A stretch of 64,000 nucleotides of DNA from Paenibacillus planticolens (GTDB lineage Bacteria > Bacillota > Bacilli > Paenibacillales > NBRC-103111). Shown here piece by piece: positions 1 to 8,114 of this stretch. The notes beneath the pieces were generated by a model. That model searched no databases and had not been told where the DNA came from. It saw nothing but the letters and a program-made list of their open reading frames with translations. Each line of letters opens with the position of its first letter. The stretch's first letter is position 1. The stretch is taken from positions 1-64,000 of the forward strand of contig NZ_WHNZ01000083.1 of assembly GCF_013141725.1 (NCBI RefSeq), given 5' to 3'. Position numbers and translations under genes: made by a program.

Positions 1-383
1 TTGTATTGGCCTTCCGCATAACCGTCTGTTACACCAGCTGTTTTCAAAGCTTCGATGTAAGGAAGTGCATAGCCATTTGCTTCGTCGGTTACACTAACGT
101 CAGAGAAGCTGGAAGTTTGCAAGTCTTTGTTGATGTCAAGACCCATGATAAGCGCTGCAACTTTTGCGAATTGCGCACGGTTCATTTCGTCTTTCAGACC
201 GAATGTTGTGTCAGATACGCCATCGAAGATACCTGCAGAGATCATCGCATCAAATTTTGCTTTTGTCGCAGCATCCAGGTCTTTCAAGTCTGTAAAGTCA
301 GCAGACGTCTTAGCGAATGCTAGGGACGAGAACATGGAGAAGGCCATAGCGGATGTAAGGACTACGGAAAGAGTTTTCTTCAT
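1..383 (-). CDS. S-layer homology (SLH) domain protein, N-terminal fragment
   Basis: Only the first 127 codons are inside the window; the gene continues past the left edge. It begins with a typical signal peptide (residues 1-24, ending SLAFA before KTSADF). One SLH unit follows at about residues 28-75, with an FTDL start and the MNRAQFAKVAAL block, and a second starts at FSDVSV (about 93). SLH domains normally bind pyruvylated secondary cell-wall polymer, so the product should sit on the cell surface. SLH units directly after the signal peptide suggest an S-layer protein or an N-terminally anchored surface protein or enzyme; the missing C-terminus would decide. The start at 383 is preceded by AGGAGG at a good distance. 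Confidence 0.85.
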   Translation of the reverse strand, partial: MKKTLSVVLTSAMAFSMFSSLAFAKTSADFTDLKDLDAATKAKFDAMISAGIFDGVSDTTFGLKDEMNRAQFAKVAALIMGLDINKDLQTSSFSDVSVTDEANGYALPYIEALKTAGVTDGYAEGQY

Positions 384-712
384 AAGGGTTTGTTTCCTCC
401 TAATATTTTAAAGTTTTTTGTTATAAAAACTTATAACCAACGGGACGACTATTGAATCTTCTTGTTGACTCCGTGTAGCTTTTCGTCTATCACCTCGGCT
501 ACATGACTTAGTATACTTGAGTGTATACACAATTTCATTGATAAGTATTTTCCAGCAGGCAGCTGCTTTAAATACTCATGTCTTCGGGCAAGATTTCACC
601 CACAAGTACAATTTACATTCTATTTGTGAAGCAAATGCGTAGAGAAACTGAGCGCTGTCTAAAAGTTAGCTTAAGATAGGCTGAATTCAATTCTCTTATC
701 TTCATATAGAAA
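384..712 (-). other. long leader of the SLH gene, no coding content seen
   Basis: This stretch of about 330 bases holds no gene I can support. Read on the minus strand it contains several hairpins: AGTATTT pairs with AAATACT around a CAGC/GCTG core (about 545-580), TGTAGC pairs with GCTACA (about 475-505), and GTTATAA pairs with TTATAAC close to the ribosome binding site (about 418-437). It does not match a riboswitch class I recognise. A long structured 5' leader is common for highly expressed surface-protein genes. Confidence 0.4.
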
Positions 713-749
713 GAAAAAAGACTGTATCCGGTACATCGGACACAGTCTT
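713..749 (-). terminator. Rho-independent terminator of the 1291-residue SLH gene
   Basis: On the minus strand AAGACTGTGTCCG pairs with CGGATACAGTCTT around a short loop, and a T-run follows. It starts about 17 bases after the stop codon of the upstream SLH gene. Confidence 0.85.
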
Positions 750-765
750 CTTGTTCATTCAGGTT

Positions 766-3700
766 TTAAGGGATTTTCTTTTGCTGCTTGAGCACACGGT
801 TAGCAATAGCCGCGGCCTGGGCTCTAGTCATATTGCCTTTAGGGTCATAGCTGTAGGTAGGCTTTTTCTGCCCTTGTACAGGTGCATTTTCGATGCCATC
901 CATTAAGCCCGCTTTAATAACGGCTTCTACGGAGGCTAATGCGTAAGTATCAATGTCGCCTGCATCTGTAAATTGCTTTTTAAGATTAGCAAGCGATTTG
1001 GCCGAATCGGTGGTTGTTTTCATATTTGCTGCTCTTTCTATCATAACGGCTGCATCTGCACGACTAATCGAGTTGGTAGGAAGGAACAAGCCATTGGAGT
1101 TTCCTCTTACGATTCCTGCCCGAGCTCCTGCTTCAATATGCATAAAGTCATACAAGCTGCTGCTATTCGGTAATCCGAGACCTCGGCGTACATCCGCGAA
1201 AGTACCTTGGAAGTTAGGATTGGTCGGATCGTTGGTATGATAAGTCGTATCTTCATTAACTAATGGGATATTAAAAATGTTAACCAACATCGTTACAAAC
1301 TCGCCGCGTGTAATCGCATCATTAGGCAAGAACTGTCCTGGTGTCTTGTTGTTCATGATCCCTTTGGAATAAAGAATATCCAAGTAATCACGTGCCCAAT
1401 CATGATTAGTTACATCATTAAAGCTATTATTCATATACTTGACTTGGAAATACCCGAAACTCTCAACCGGCACTTTGATCGTGTGGGTTTTGGGATCCAC
1501 AACTCCGCCAATATTTTTCCAGCCTACATATTGATTGCCAGTACCGCTCGGATCCAAGAATGTACCGAATTGATAAACAGTAAGGTACTTCCATGAGTCA
1601 TTTCTAACCTCTTCGTCATATTTCAAAGTTAAGGTTCCACGTTCAGTAGGTATGACTAAATTTTTGATGTATCTAGCGTAGAATGCAGTCTCCCCTGGTC
1701 CCGGAAGCGATGGAGACGGTAAGTTACCACTGCCTTGTAAGGCGTCTTTAAGTGTTGAAGTACTACTTGCCGCACTAATATCAATCGCTCCGCCATCTAT
1801 CCAGAACAACTTGCTGGCAGCTCTGAATCGACCTGTCGGCTCTTGAAGGAAGCGTGTTCCGGCCGGTGTTTCCGAAGCCTTATCTACACGACCATCGTCC
1901 TGATTGGCGATCCCAAAGACCAGCTTGCGATCGGAAGTAATAAATTGTTCCGTTTGTGTACGATCGTTTCTCATCAACTTCGTATCTTTCGGGAATGTCA
2001 ATGTGAGCTCCCCATCGAACAGACTCATTTTAGCTGTGAGATTGGTGCGATATTGTGCGCCTTCAATTGGTGTATTCAAATTATTAAGAATAAAGGAACC
2101 CTTAGATTTAGCACTTCCACGAATAATTTCGAAGCTAATTGTATTTTTGCCCGCTTTAAGATTCGGGACATCCAAACGGAAGACTCCTGGTGCGGTAAGC
2201 TTGGCTTCTGTTTTATTGTAGATAATAGAGTTTGCTCCGTCAGCTTGAATAACTACGGTTTGGAAGTTTGTATTTACGTTAGCTTGGTCAATTTTATCCG
2301 CATTTTTAACAAAATTCGTTGGTTGAAGCAGCAGATAGTCTACAGGCTGTTTAGTAACAGTAATCATCTTGCTTGTCGTGCGGCCTGTTTTATTCTTAGC
2401 CACCAGCTCTAATACATAATCTCCATACGCATCCAAATTCAAAGGTGTCGAAAGCTTGAATTTGGTCGTAATTTGATTGCCGTCCAGCGGATTAGTAACT
2501 TGAGATATTTGTGCTAATTGCGGAGTCGTACCCACAGCAAGAGTAGAACCATTAGGGACGCTTCTCACATACAAAATAGCCGTTGAAGTCGGATCTGCTG
2601 AATTTATTTTAGCGTTTAACACCGTACCCGTTAACTGAAGCTTATCAGATGTAGTCAAATACGCTCCAGGAATTGTACTAGGCGTTGATGGCGTTACTCC
2701 CGGATCAAGGGTTAGCTCCTCAATTAGAGGTGCGTAATCACTTAAAACGAAAATCTCATAAATCGTTTGTGTGACAAGCACTTTCGTACCTGCAGGCCTT
2801 AAATAAAGAGAGAATTTAATTGTCTTTTTACCATCGGCATCAAAAAGAGTATTAAATGCACTAGCAGGAATATTAAAAGTTCCATCTGTTCTATTAATTG
2901 CTGTAGCAGGTAAAGTAATATTCGTATCATTTACAGATACTTCAATATCATCGTAGCCTGTCGGCGGCAAATTAACTATTTTACCTGTAATACAAGGGGC
3001 AAGACCGCTCGCACAGGTAATCTGAGCAGGATTGCTGACTACTTTCCCATTATAGAGACTGTTCACAATGACATAAGGCGCACTTGAGATATTCAACTGA
3101 TACGTTTTGGAACCAGCCTGGTTATAACCAGTTGTAGAGTTCCAAGGAACCAATGTCATCTTGGTAGCACCGTCCGGAATATCATGAAGATCAATCTCCG
3201 CTACGCCGGATGTGACCGTCACATCACCGCTGTCTGCAAAGCCAGGGATAGTCACTTTCACTTTATCCGCATTTCCATTCACATGGAATTTAAGTTTGGC
3301 TGGGAATTCATTGATTTGGTTCGTTCCTTGCTCAGTAAGCTTGACTTCATAACCTGCGCCAACTGCCGGAGCGAAATATTGAGCCGTATAGCTAATGTAA
3401 GGCAAAGTTGGATTAACATAATTGAAAGTATATCTTGTTGTATATTCACCGCCAAGACTTGTAACGAATTTAACGTCGATTTCCTGGTAAGTAGCCGTAC
3501 CGCTCAGTGGAAGGTTTGCCTCAATATGATGGACATCGTAGGCAGTGCCTCCCGTTACAACCGCTGGAGAAACTAAGCTTGGATCTGTTCCGCTTGCGAC
3601 ATCAGGGTTAACATTCAAGTAACCGCCATTAGTTGACGTTGTGCCTGTAGCGAATGTATAACGAAGCGTTGTCCCACTTCCGGCAACACTAATATCTGCA

Positions 3701-4641
3701 TACAAGTAATCAGGGCTGCCTGCCGTAATATTCCCTTTACTGTTCTTTAAATCTGCTGTAAACACGATGTTATTATCCGTTGAGCTTTCCAAATTAGGTA
3801 TAGTGACCAATGCTTGGTCTGTATTCCCTGTGGCCGTCTCTTTAAAACGAACTTTACCGTTAAAAGCAAAACCGTATCCATTGTTATAAATAAAGTTTCT
3901 TGATGTCGTGTAAAAGTTCGTCGGATTCTTTGCAACGAAGGTTACTAGGTTATCCCCTGGCGTTAAAGCCAAGTCCGAGGCTCTGCCTGTGTTTGTTAAG
4001 AATGTAAAGATGCCGCCGGAAAAATTGGTTGCTTCGTAAGTAGCTCCTGCTACGGTAGCATTGACTTGATAAGCATTATTTGAATTACCCGTAATGGATA
4101 GGTTCGTGTATGGACCGGTTACCGGATACATTCCCCCATCGGCAAAGTCAGCACCGTTAATTTGCAAATTCGTGATGTTGGACACCGGTGTAAAGTAAAT
4201 CCATGCCGGCTTGGAATCAACCGTTGAAGTGCTTCCGTATTTAACAACGATTTTATTTAAACCTTCGGTTAATTGAATGTTCTCAAAGGTAATTTGGTTG
4301 CTGTTGTTAGGGTTCTTGATTGCGCGATTCGTTTTGTTCGGCGTGGTTACCCCGGTATTGATATTCTTAATCTCGTAATAAATATTCGTGATCTGATCGT
4401 CAGAAATTCCCCCTATATCCACGCTAAGCGTGATTGGGTTCGATGTGATTCTAGGAACCGCGGCATCAGAGTAGGGAGGATCATCCTGTATTACTGTAGT
4501 ATCATTGGGGTCAGTATGTACGTAATAATTCGTTATATTGATTACAGGCGCGGCGGAAGCCGTGAGTGGCGGAAGCAAGGTTAGCAGCATGGCAACCATG
4601 AGGCTAATGCTAATCCACTTATTTCTTTGCTTGGTCTTCAA
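766..4641 (-). CDS. large secreted protein with three C-terminal SLH domains
   Basis: The protein has 1291 residues with a clear signal peptide (residues 1-30, ending ASAAP). A very long threonine/asparagine/serine-rich region follows that looks like repeated beta-sandwich modules, with recurrent pieces such as AGKNTISFEI and EGLNKIVVKYG. I recognise no catalytic motif there. The last about 210 residues hold three SLH units (near DWARDYLDIL, LYDFMHIEAGARAG and YALASVEAVIKAGL, each followed by a TRGEF, SRADA or TRAQA block). It is probably a wall-bound structural or adhesive surface protein held by pyruvylated wall polymer, whose synthesis genes follow just upstream on the same strand. AGGAGG precedes the ATG. 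A sigma-D-like promoter candidate lies about 165 bases upstream. The function of the long central part is unknown. Confidence 0.85.
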   Translation of the reverse strand: MKTKQRNKWISISLMVAMLLTLLPPLTASAAPVINITNYYVHTDPNDTTVIQDDPPYSDAAVPRITSNPITLSVDIGGISDDQITNIYYEIKNINTGVTTPNKTNRAIKNPNNSNQITFENIQLTEGLNKIVVKYGSTSTVDSKPAWIYFTPVSNITNLQINGADFADGGMYPVTGPYTNLSITGNSNNAYQVNATVAGATYEATNFSGGIFTFLTNTGRASDLALTPGDNLVTFVAKNPTNFYTTSRNFIYNNGYGFAFNGKVRFKETATGNTDQALVTIPNLESSTDNNIVFTADLKNSKGNITAGSPDYLYADISVAGSGTTLRYTFATGTTSTNGGYLNVNPDVASGTDPSLVSPAVVTGGTAYDVHHIEANLPLSGTATYQEIDVKFVTSLGGEYTTRYTFNYVNPTLPYISYTAQYFAPAVGAGYEVKLTEQGTNQINEFPAKLKFHVNGNADKVKVTIPGFADSGDVTVTSGVAEIDLHDIPDGATKMTLVPWNSTTGYNQAGSKTYQLNISSAPYVIVNSLYNGKVVSNPAQITCASGLAPCITGKIVNLPPTGYDDIEVSVNDTNITLPATAINRTDGTFNIPASAFNTLFDADGKKTIKFSLYLRPAGTKVLVTQTIYEIFVLSDYAPLIEELTLDPGVTPSTPSTIPGAYLTTSDKLQLTGTVLNAKINSADPTSTAILYVRSVPNGSTLAVGTTPQLAQISQVTNPLDGNQITTKFKLSTPLNLDAYGDYVLELVAKNKTGRTTSKMITVTKQPVDYLLLQPTNFVKNADKIDQANVNTNFQTVVIQADGANSIIYNKTEAKLTAPGVFRLDVPNLKAGKNTISFEIIRGSAKSKGSFILNNLNTPIEGAQYRTNLTAKMSLFDGELTLTFPKDTKLMRNDRTQTEQFITSDRKLVFGIANQDDGRVDKASETPAGTRFLQEPTGRFRAASKLFWIDGGAIDISAASSTSTLKDALQGSGNLPSPSLPGPGETAFYARYIKNLVIPTERGTLTLKYDEEVRNDSWKYLTVYQFGTFLDPSGTGNQYVGWKNIGGVVDPKTHTIKVPVESFGYFQVKYMNNSFNDVTNHDWARDYLDILYSKGIMNNKTPGQFLPNDAITRGEFVTMLVNIFNIPLVNEDTTYHTNDPTNPNFQGTFADVRRGLGLPNSSSLYDFMHIEAGARAGIVRGNSNGLFLPTNSISRADAAVMIERAANMKTTTDSAKSLANLKKQFTDAGDIDTYALASVEAVIKAGLMDGIENAPVQGQKKPTYSYDPKGNMTRAQAAAIANRVLKQQKKIP

Positions 4642-4807
4642 AGCTAGTTCCTCCTTATGTTATCTAAAATATTATTCATCATCGTCATGTCATTCTTGAC
4701 CAGCCTGCTCGGCCAGCCTTCTTTCATTTTCGACAATCCCTCCCAAATTCTTCTATCATTCTACATGTTTAGACGCAGCTTACCTACCAAAAGTTCTTGT
4801 ACCTTTC

Positions 4808-4835
4808 TTATCGGTCAAAACCTCGCAATTGTTTA
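4808..4835 (-). promoter_or_regulatory. candidate sigma-D (flagellar sigma) type promoter
   Basis: On the minus strand TAAA is followed after 16 bases by ACCGATAA. The B. subtilis sigma-D consensus is TAAA, about 15 bases, GCCGATAT; the -10 matches at 6 of 8 positions. It would drive the large SLH protein. This is a pattern match only. Confidence 0.35.
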
Positions 4836-4860
4836 GAGAAAGAGGGAAGTTCACAAAATA

Positions 4861-4889
4861 GAAAAAAAATCCAACCCGAAGGTTGGATT
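4861..4889 (-). terminator. Rho-independent terminator after tagO-like gene
   Basis: TCCAACC pairs with GGTTGGA around CGAA, with a run of T on the minus strand. It lies about 25 bases downstream of the glycosyltransferase stop codon and should separate that unit from the SLH gene. Confidence 0.85.
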
Positions 4890-4914
4890 AGAGTAAAGCG
4901 ATATAAGTGCTGAT

Positions 4915-6024
4915 TTATTTGCCCATCCGGTCGCTCTGTACAGGCTTGCGGATAAGTTTTTGCAGGAAGTTCAAGACCGGCTTGCGGCTTTTACTGATAA
5001 TGCCGATCGCTTCTGCTCCAACGAGCATGACAAGGAAAAGCGCGACAATGATCATGATTAAGCCCCAAGTAGAATCCTGGGAAATAAAGACCGAGCAGAT
5101 AACCGCGCTGCCGCCAAATACGGAAGCAATACCATAAATGATCAATACGCTTGTACGATGGCTGAAGCCGAGCTGTAGCAAGCAGTGGTGCAGATGGCTT
5201 TTGTCCGGCGCCGAAATCGGCAGTTTATTCACGTAGCGGCGCATAATCGCGAAGAAGGTATCGGATAATGGCACGCCTAGGATCATAATCGGAATTAAGA
5301 GCGATACAACGGCCGCTTGTTTGAAGCCGAGAATCGACAATGTCGCCAGGGCGAAGCCTAGGAACAAGGCGCCTGAATCGCCCATGAAGATTTTGGCTGG
5401 ATGGAAGTTATAGAACATGAATCCTACGATGCTTCCTAGCAGAATCACGCTCAATAGAATAACAGTCACATTGCCCATCATAAGCGCTAAAATAAGAATC
5501 GTAGTGGTAGCAATACCGGATACTCCTGCTGACAGGCCGTCAAGACCGTCAATCAAGTTAATGGCATTGGATACGCCGACGATCCATAATATCGTAATCG
5601 GGATACTCAACCAGCCGATAGGCAGGTTCGTCTCTCCGAACGGAATGTTAACGAGATCGATTTTGAGGCCAAAGGAAACGACGATGCACGCGGCAATGAG
5701 CTGCCCGAGCAGTTTCCATTTGGGCGAAAGTTGAAAACGGTCATCCAGAGCCCCCGTAATGACGATAACTAAACCGCCGAGCAGCAAACCGAAGGCTGCA
5801 TTGGAGTTTACGGCATCTAGTGCTGGAGAGACGACGAAATACGCTCCGACAAATGCTAGGAAAATAGCTAAGCCTCCGAGACGCGGCATAATTCGGGTAT
5901 GAACTTTTCGTTGGTTAGGGGCATCCACAGCTCCAACCCAGAAGGCAAATTTTTTGACCAAGGGTGTCAGCAGCACTGCAATAACGCAGGCAGCGATGAA
6001 CCCAATCGCATATAATCCATACAT
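4915..6024 (-). CDS. tagO: undecaprenyl-phosphate GlcNAc-1-phosphate transferase (MraY/WecA/TagO family)
   Basis: Integral membrane enzyme of about 369 residues with some ten or eleven hydrophobic segments. Family marks are the paired aspartates in GALDDRFQLSPKWK, the NAINLIDGLDGLSAG segment, MGDSGALFLGF and the HLHHCLL loop. TagO-type enzymes transfer GlcNAc-1-phosphate from UDP-GlcNAc to undecaprenyl phosphate, the first lipid-linked step for teichoic acids and secondary wall polymers. The TagA-like gene lies directly upstream on the same strand, so the two could act in sequence. I chose the ATG at 6024 because the hydrophobic N-terminus starts there and a GAGGAG site precedes it; a longer in-frame ORF (to 6099) adds an unconserved-looking stretch. 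WecA-like use in another polymer cannot be excluded. Confidence 0.9.
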   Translation of the reverse strand: MYGLYAIGFIAACVIAVLLTPLVKKFAFWVGAVDAPNQRKVHTRIMPRLGGLAIFLAFVGAYFVVSPALDAVNSNAAFGLLLGGLVIVITGALDDRFQLSPKWKLLGQLIAACIVVSFGLKIDLVNIPFGETNLPIGWLSIPITILWIVGVSNAINLIDGLDGLSAGVSGIATTTILILALMMGNVTVILLSVILLGSIVGFMFYNFHPAKIFMGDSGALFLGFALATLSILGFKQAAVVSLLIPIMILGVPLSDTFFAIMRRYVNKLPISAPDKSHLHHCLLQLGFSHRTSVLIIYGIASVFGGSAVICSVFISQDSTWGLIMIIVALFLVMLVGAEAIGIISKSRKPVLNFLQKLIRKPVQSDRMGK

Positions 6025-6156
6025 GTCTTCTTCACAGCTCCTCTTGTCTTGGGTGGCAGGTGATCCGCCGAAGAGAATTATACTCCCATTTGTCCACAAA
6101 TACTACTGCTAAATTTGTCTGAAATGACCGTTTTCAGCCAATTTTCATAAAAATTT

Positions 6157-6945
6157 TCATGGTTTTGTGACTTTCTCTTTATCGCGCATCACTTTCATCG
6201 CGAATTTGGGGAGTAATAGCATTCTTTTGTAGCGCCACGGTTCCTGCAACAGGCGGTAGAACCATTCAAGACGTAGTTTTTGGAATATGACCGGCGCTCT
6301 TTTTAGCTTGCCCGAAATAACATCAAAACTTCCCCCGATTCCCATCATAACCGGAACGCCAAGCTGCCCTTTGTATTTCCCGATCCAAGGCTCTTGATTC
6401 GCTGCCGCTCTCCCTACAAATAGAAGATCCGGCTCCGCATCCACGATGGATTGAATCACTTCGGCATCCTGCTCGTCACCAAAATAGCCGTCACGCACGC
6501 CAACCAGTTTGATTCCAGGATAGTTCGCACGAATCTTAGCAGCAGCCGCTTGGATCACTTCACTTGAAGCCCCTAGCAGGTACACTTTCCAGCCTTTCGG
6601 CTCTCCGGCTTTCAACAGTTCTTGGAGCAAATCATAGCCGGGAACCCGCTCAGCTACAGGCTCTCCCACATAATTGGCCGCCCAGACGACGCCCGTTCCG
6701 TCAGGAACGATAAGCTCAGCGCGCTGCATCATGCTCATATAAGCAGGATCATCCAGCGCCGCCATGACCATAATCGGGTTAGCGGTAACGATCTGATGAG
6801 GCTGTCTTTGATCAATCGCCTTGGATAGGTAGGCAACCGTTTGGGCCATGCTCATCTTGGAGATAGGAACCCCATATATACGGACTTTGGGTATAGCTTG
6901 GGCAGAAACAATTCCAGTTGGGATCGTTGTCGATGTTGAGCTCAT
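6157..6945 (-). CDS. tagA: WecG/TagA/CpsF family glycosyltransferase (ManNAc transferase)
   Basis: 262 residues. The family pattern is visible: IVTANPIMVM, IVPDGTGVVWAA with the presumed catalytic aspartate, VYLLGASSEV, VGVRDGYF, NQEPWIGKYK and MGIGGSFDVISG. TagA adds ManNAc from UDP-ManNAc to the GlcNAc-PP-undecaprenol made by TagO. In Paenibacillus-type wall polymers ManNAc is the sugar that CsaB later pyruvylates, and csaB is the next gene upstream. The usual GxPKQExW block reads GRAAANQEPW here, a modest deviation. The N-terminal 20 residues are Ser/Thr-rich. A GGAAGAG site precedes the ATG. Assignment to the family is firm, the exact sugar is inferred from neighbours. Confidence 0.9.
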   Translation of the reverse strand: MSSTSTTIPTGIVSAQAIPKVRIYGVPISKMSMAQTVAYLSKAIDQRQPHQIVTANPIMVMAALDDPAYMSMMQRAELIVPDGTGVVWAANYVGEPVAERVPGYDLLQELLKAGEPKGWKVYLLGASSEVIQAAAAKIRANYPGIKLVGVRDGYFGDEQDAEVIQSIVDAEPDLLFVGRAAANQEPWIGKYKGQLGVPVMMGIGGSFDVISGKLKRAPVIFQKLRLEWFYRLLQEPWRYKRMLLLPKFAMKVMRDKEKVTKP

Positions 6946-6998
6946 AGATATCTCTTCCTTTATGTGACGTTGACTTTCACGTTTTGGTTGACTTTTTA

Positions 6999-8114
6999 CT
7001 ATTTTTTTTGCTTATAAAATGAAACGATGCGATTCGCAGGGAGCTGCGCCTGCGCCTTAAGCTCCTCAATGGCGGCGCGCTTGGACGCCGCCCAAGCACT
7101 TGAACCCGCCAGGAGACGCTGTGCTTCCTGGGCCAAGGCATCGGCATCGAAGCGAGCGGTCGATGCCGCGGCTTTCATGCCGAGCCTATGGAGGAACTGG
7201 TCGATCTTCGGATCGTACGAGATGCCGACCATAGGCACATACTGCGAGGCTGCATAAATCAACGAGTGCAGCCTCATCCCGATCAGCAGGTCGCATCCCG
7301 CGACCTGCGCAAGCATATCCTGCGGATGGACGATGCCCGGCACCATCTCCGCCCGCGCCCCGTGATCGCCTAAACGGTCGATCACGAACTGCGAAGCCAC
7401 CTCGTCAGACGGGAGGTGGAATGGCAAGAACCGCAGCCGCACGTTAGGATCGGCGGCGAGCAGCTTTACCAGGGACCGCGAAAGAGCTTCCAGCTCCGAG
7501 CGGTCCTCGTTCCAGAAGCGGACGGACACGCCGACCGTCCGCACACCCGCTGCCGACCCGTTAGACCCAGCCTCGCCGCGAAGCGGCAGGCCCATGACCG
7601 GGTCGGGCACGACCGCGATGCGCTCCCGCGGGAGGCGCATCTTCTCAAGCAGCTCCGCGGATTCGATATCGCGGACGGATACATAGGCGCAGCGTTTGAA
7701 TACGCTGCGGATCCAGCCGTCGAACATCCGGCGGTTCACCGGCCCGATGCCTTGCGAATAAATAAAAGTGGGCTTTCCAAGCCACTGTGCGATTTTCAAC
7801 ACAGCCAAGTAATACGGAATGGTCTTCGAGCTTGTAGCATCCTGAAGTAAGCTGCCGCCGCCGCTGATCAAACCGTTCGCTTCCCGCAACGCGCGGAGCA
7901 GCGAGCCCGGCTTCATCCGGTGATACGAGGCAACGCCGTACATCGCTGACGTTTTCTCCGGATTCGCGGAAAGCACGATCGGCTCGATGCGGATGCCCTG
8001 TTCTCGGCCCTGTTCCTCCAAAGCGAACAAAATCGATTGAAGCACAGCCTCATCCCCGCTATTATCGAAGCCATAGTAGCCGGATAGCGCTATTTTGACA
8101 ACTTTGGCACCCAT
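6999..8114 (-). CDS. csaB: polysaccharide pyruvyl transferase CsaB
   Basis: 371 residues. The N-terminal SGYYGFDNSGDEAVL block, the SGGGSLLQD motif and the GQGIGPV motif are characteristic of CsaB, which adds a ketal pyruvate to the wall polymer. That group is the ligand for SLH domains, so this enzyme should be needed to anchor the SLH proteins of this window. The start is set at the ATG at 8114 because AAGGAG sits nine bases upstream; the next upstream ATG (8144) lacks such a site. The start lies inside the 3' end of the DUF5693 gene (25-base overlap), suggesting translational coupling. The 3' two thirds (about 7030-7700) are visibly richer in G+C than the flanking genes. Confidence 0.9.
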   Translation of the reverse strand: MGAKVVKIALSGYYGFDNSGDEAVLQSILFALEEQGREQGIRIEPIVLSANPEKTSAMYGVASYHRMKPGSLLRALREANGLISGGGSLLQDATSSKTIPYYLAVLKIAQWLGKPTFIYSQGIGPVNRRMFDGWIRSVFKRCAYVSVRDIESAELLEKMRLPRERIAVVPDPVMGLPLRGEAGSNGSAAGVRTVGVSVRFWNEDRSELEALSRSLVKLLAADPNVRLRFLPFHLPSDEVASQFVIDRLGDHGARAEMVPGIVHPQDMLAQVAGCDLLIGMRLHSLIYAASQYVPMVGISYDPKIDQFLHRLGMKAAASTARFDADALAQEAQRLLAGSSAWAASKRAAIEELKAQAQLPANRIVSFYKQKK

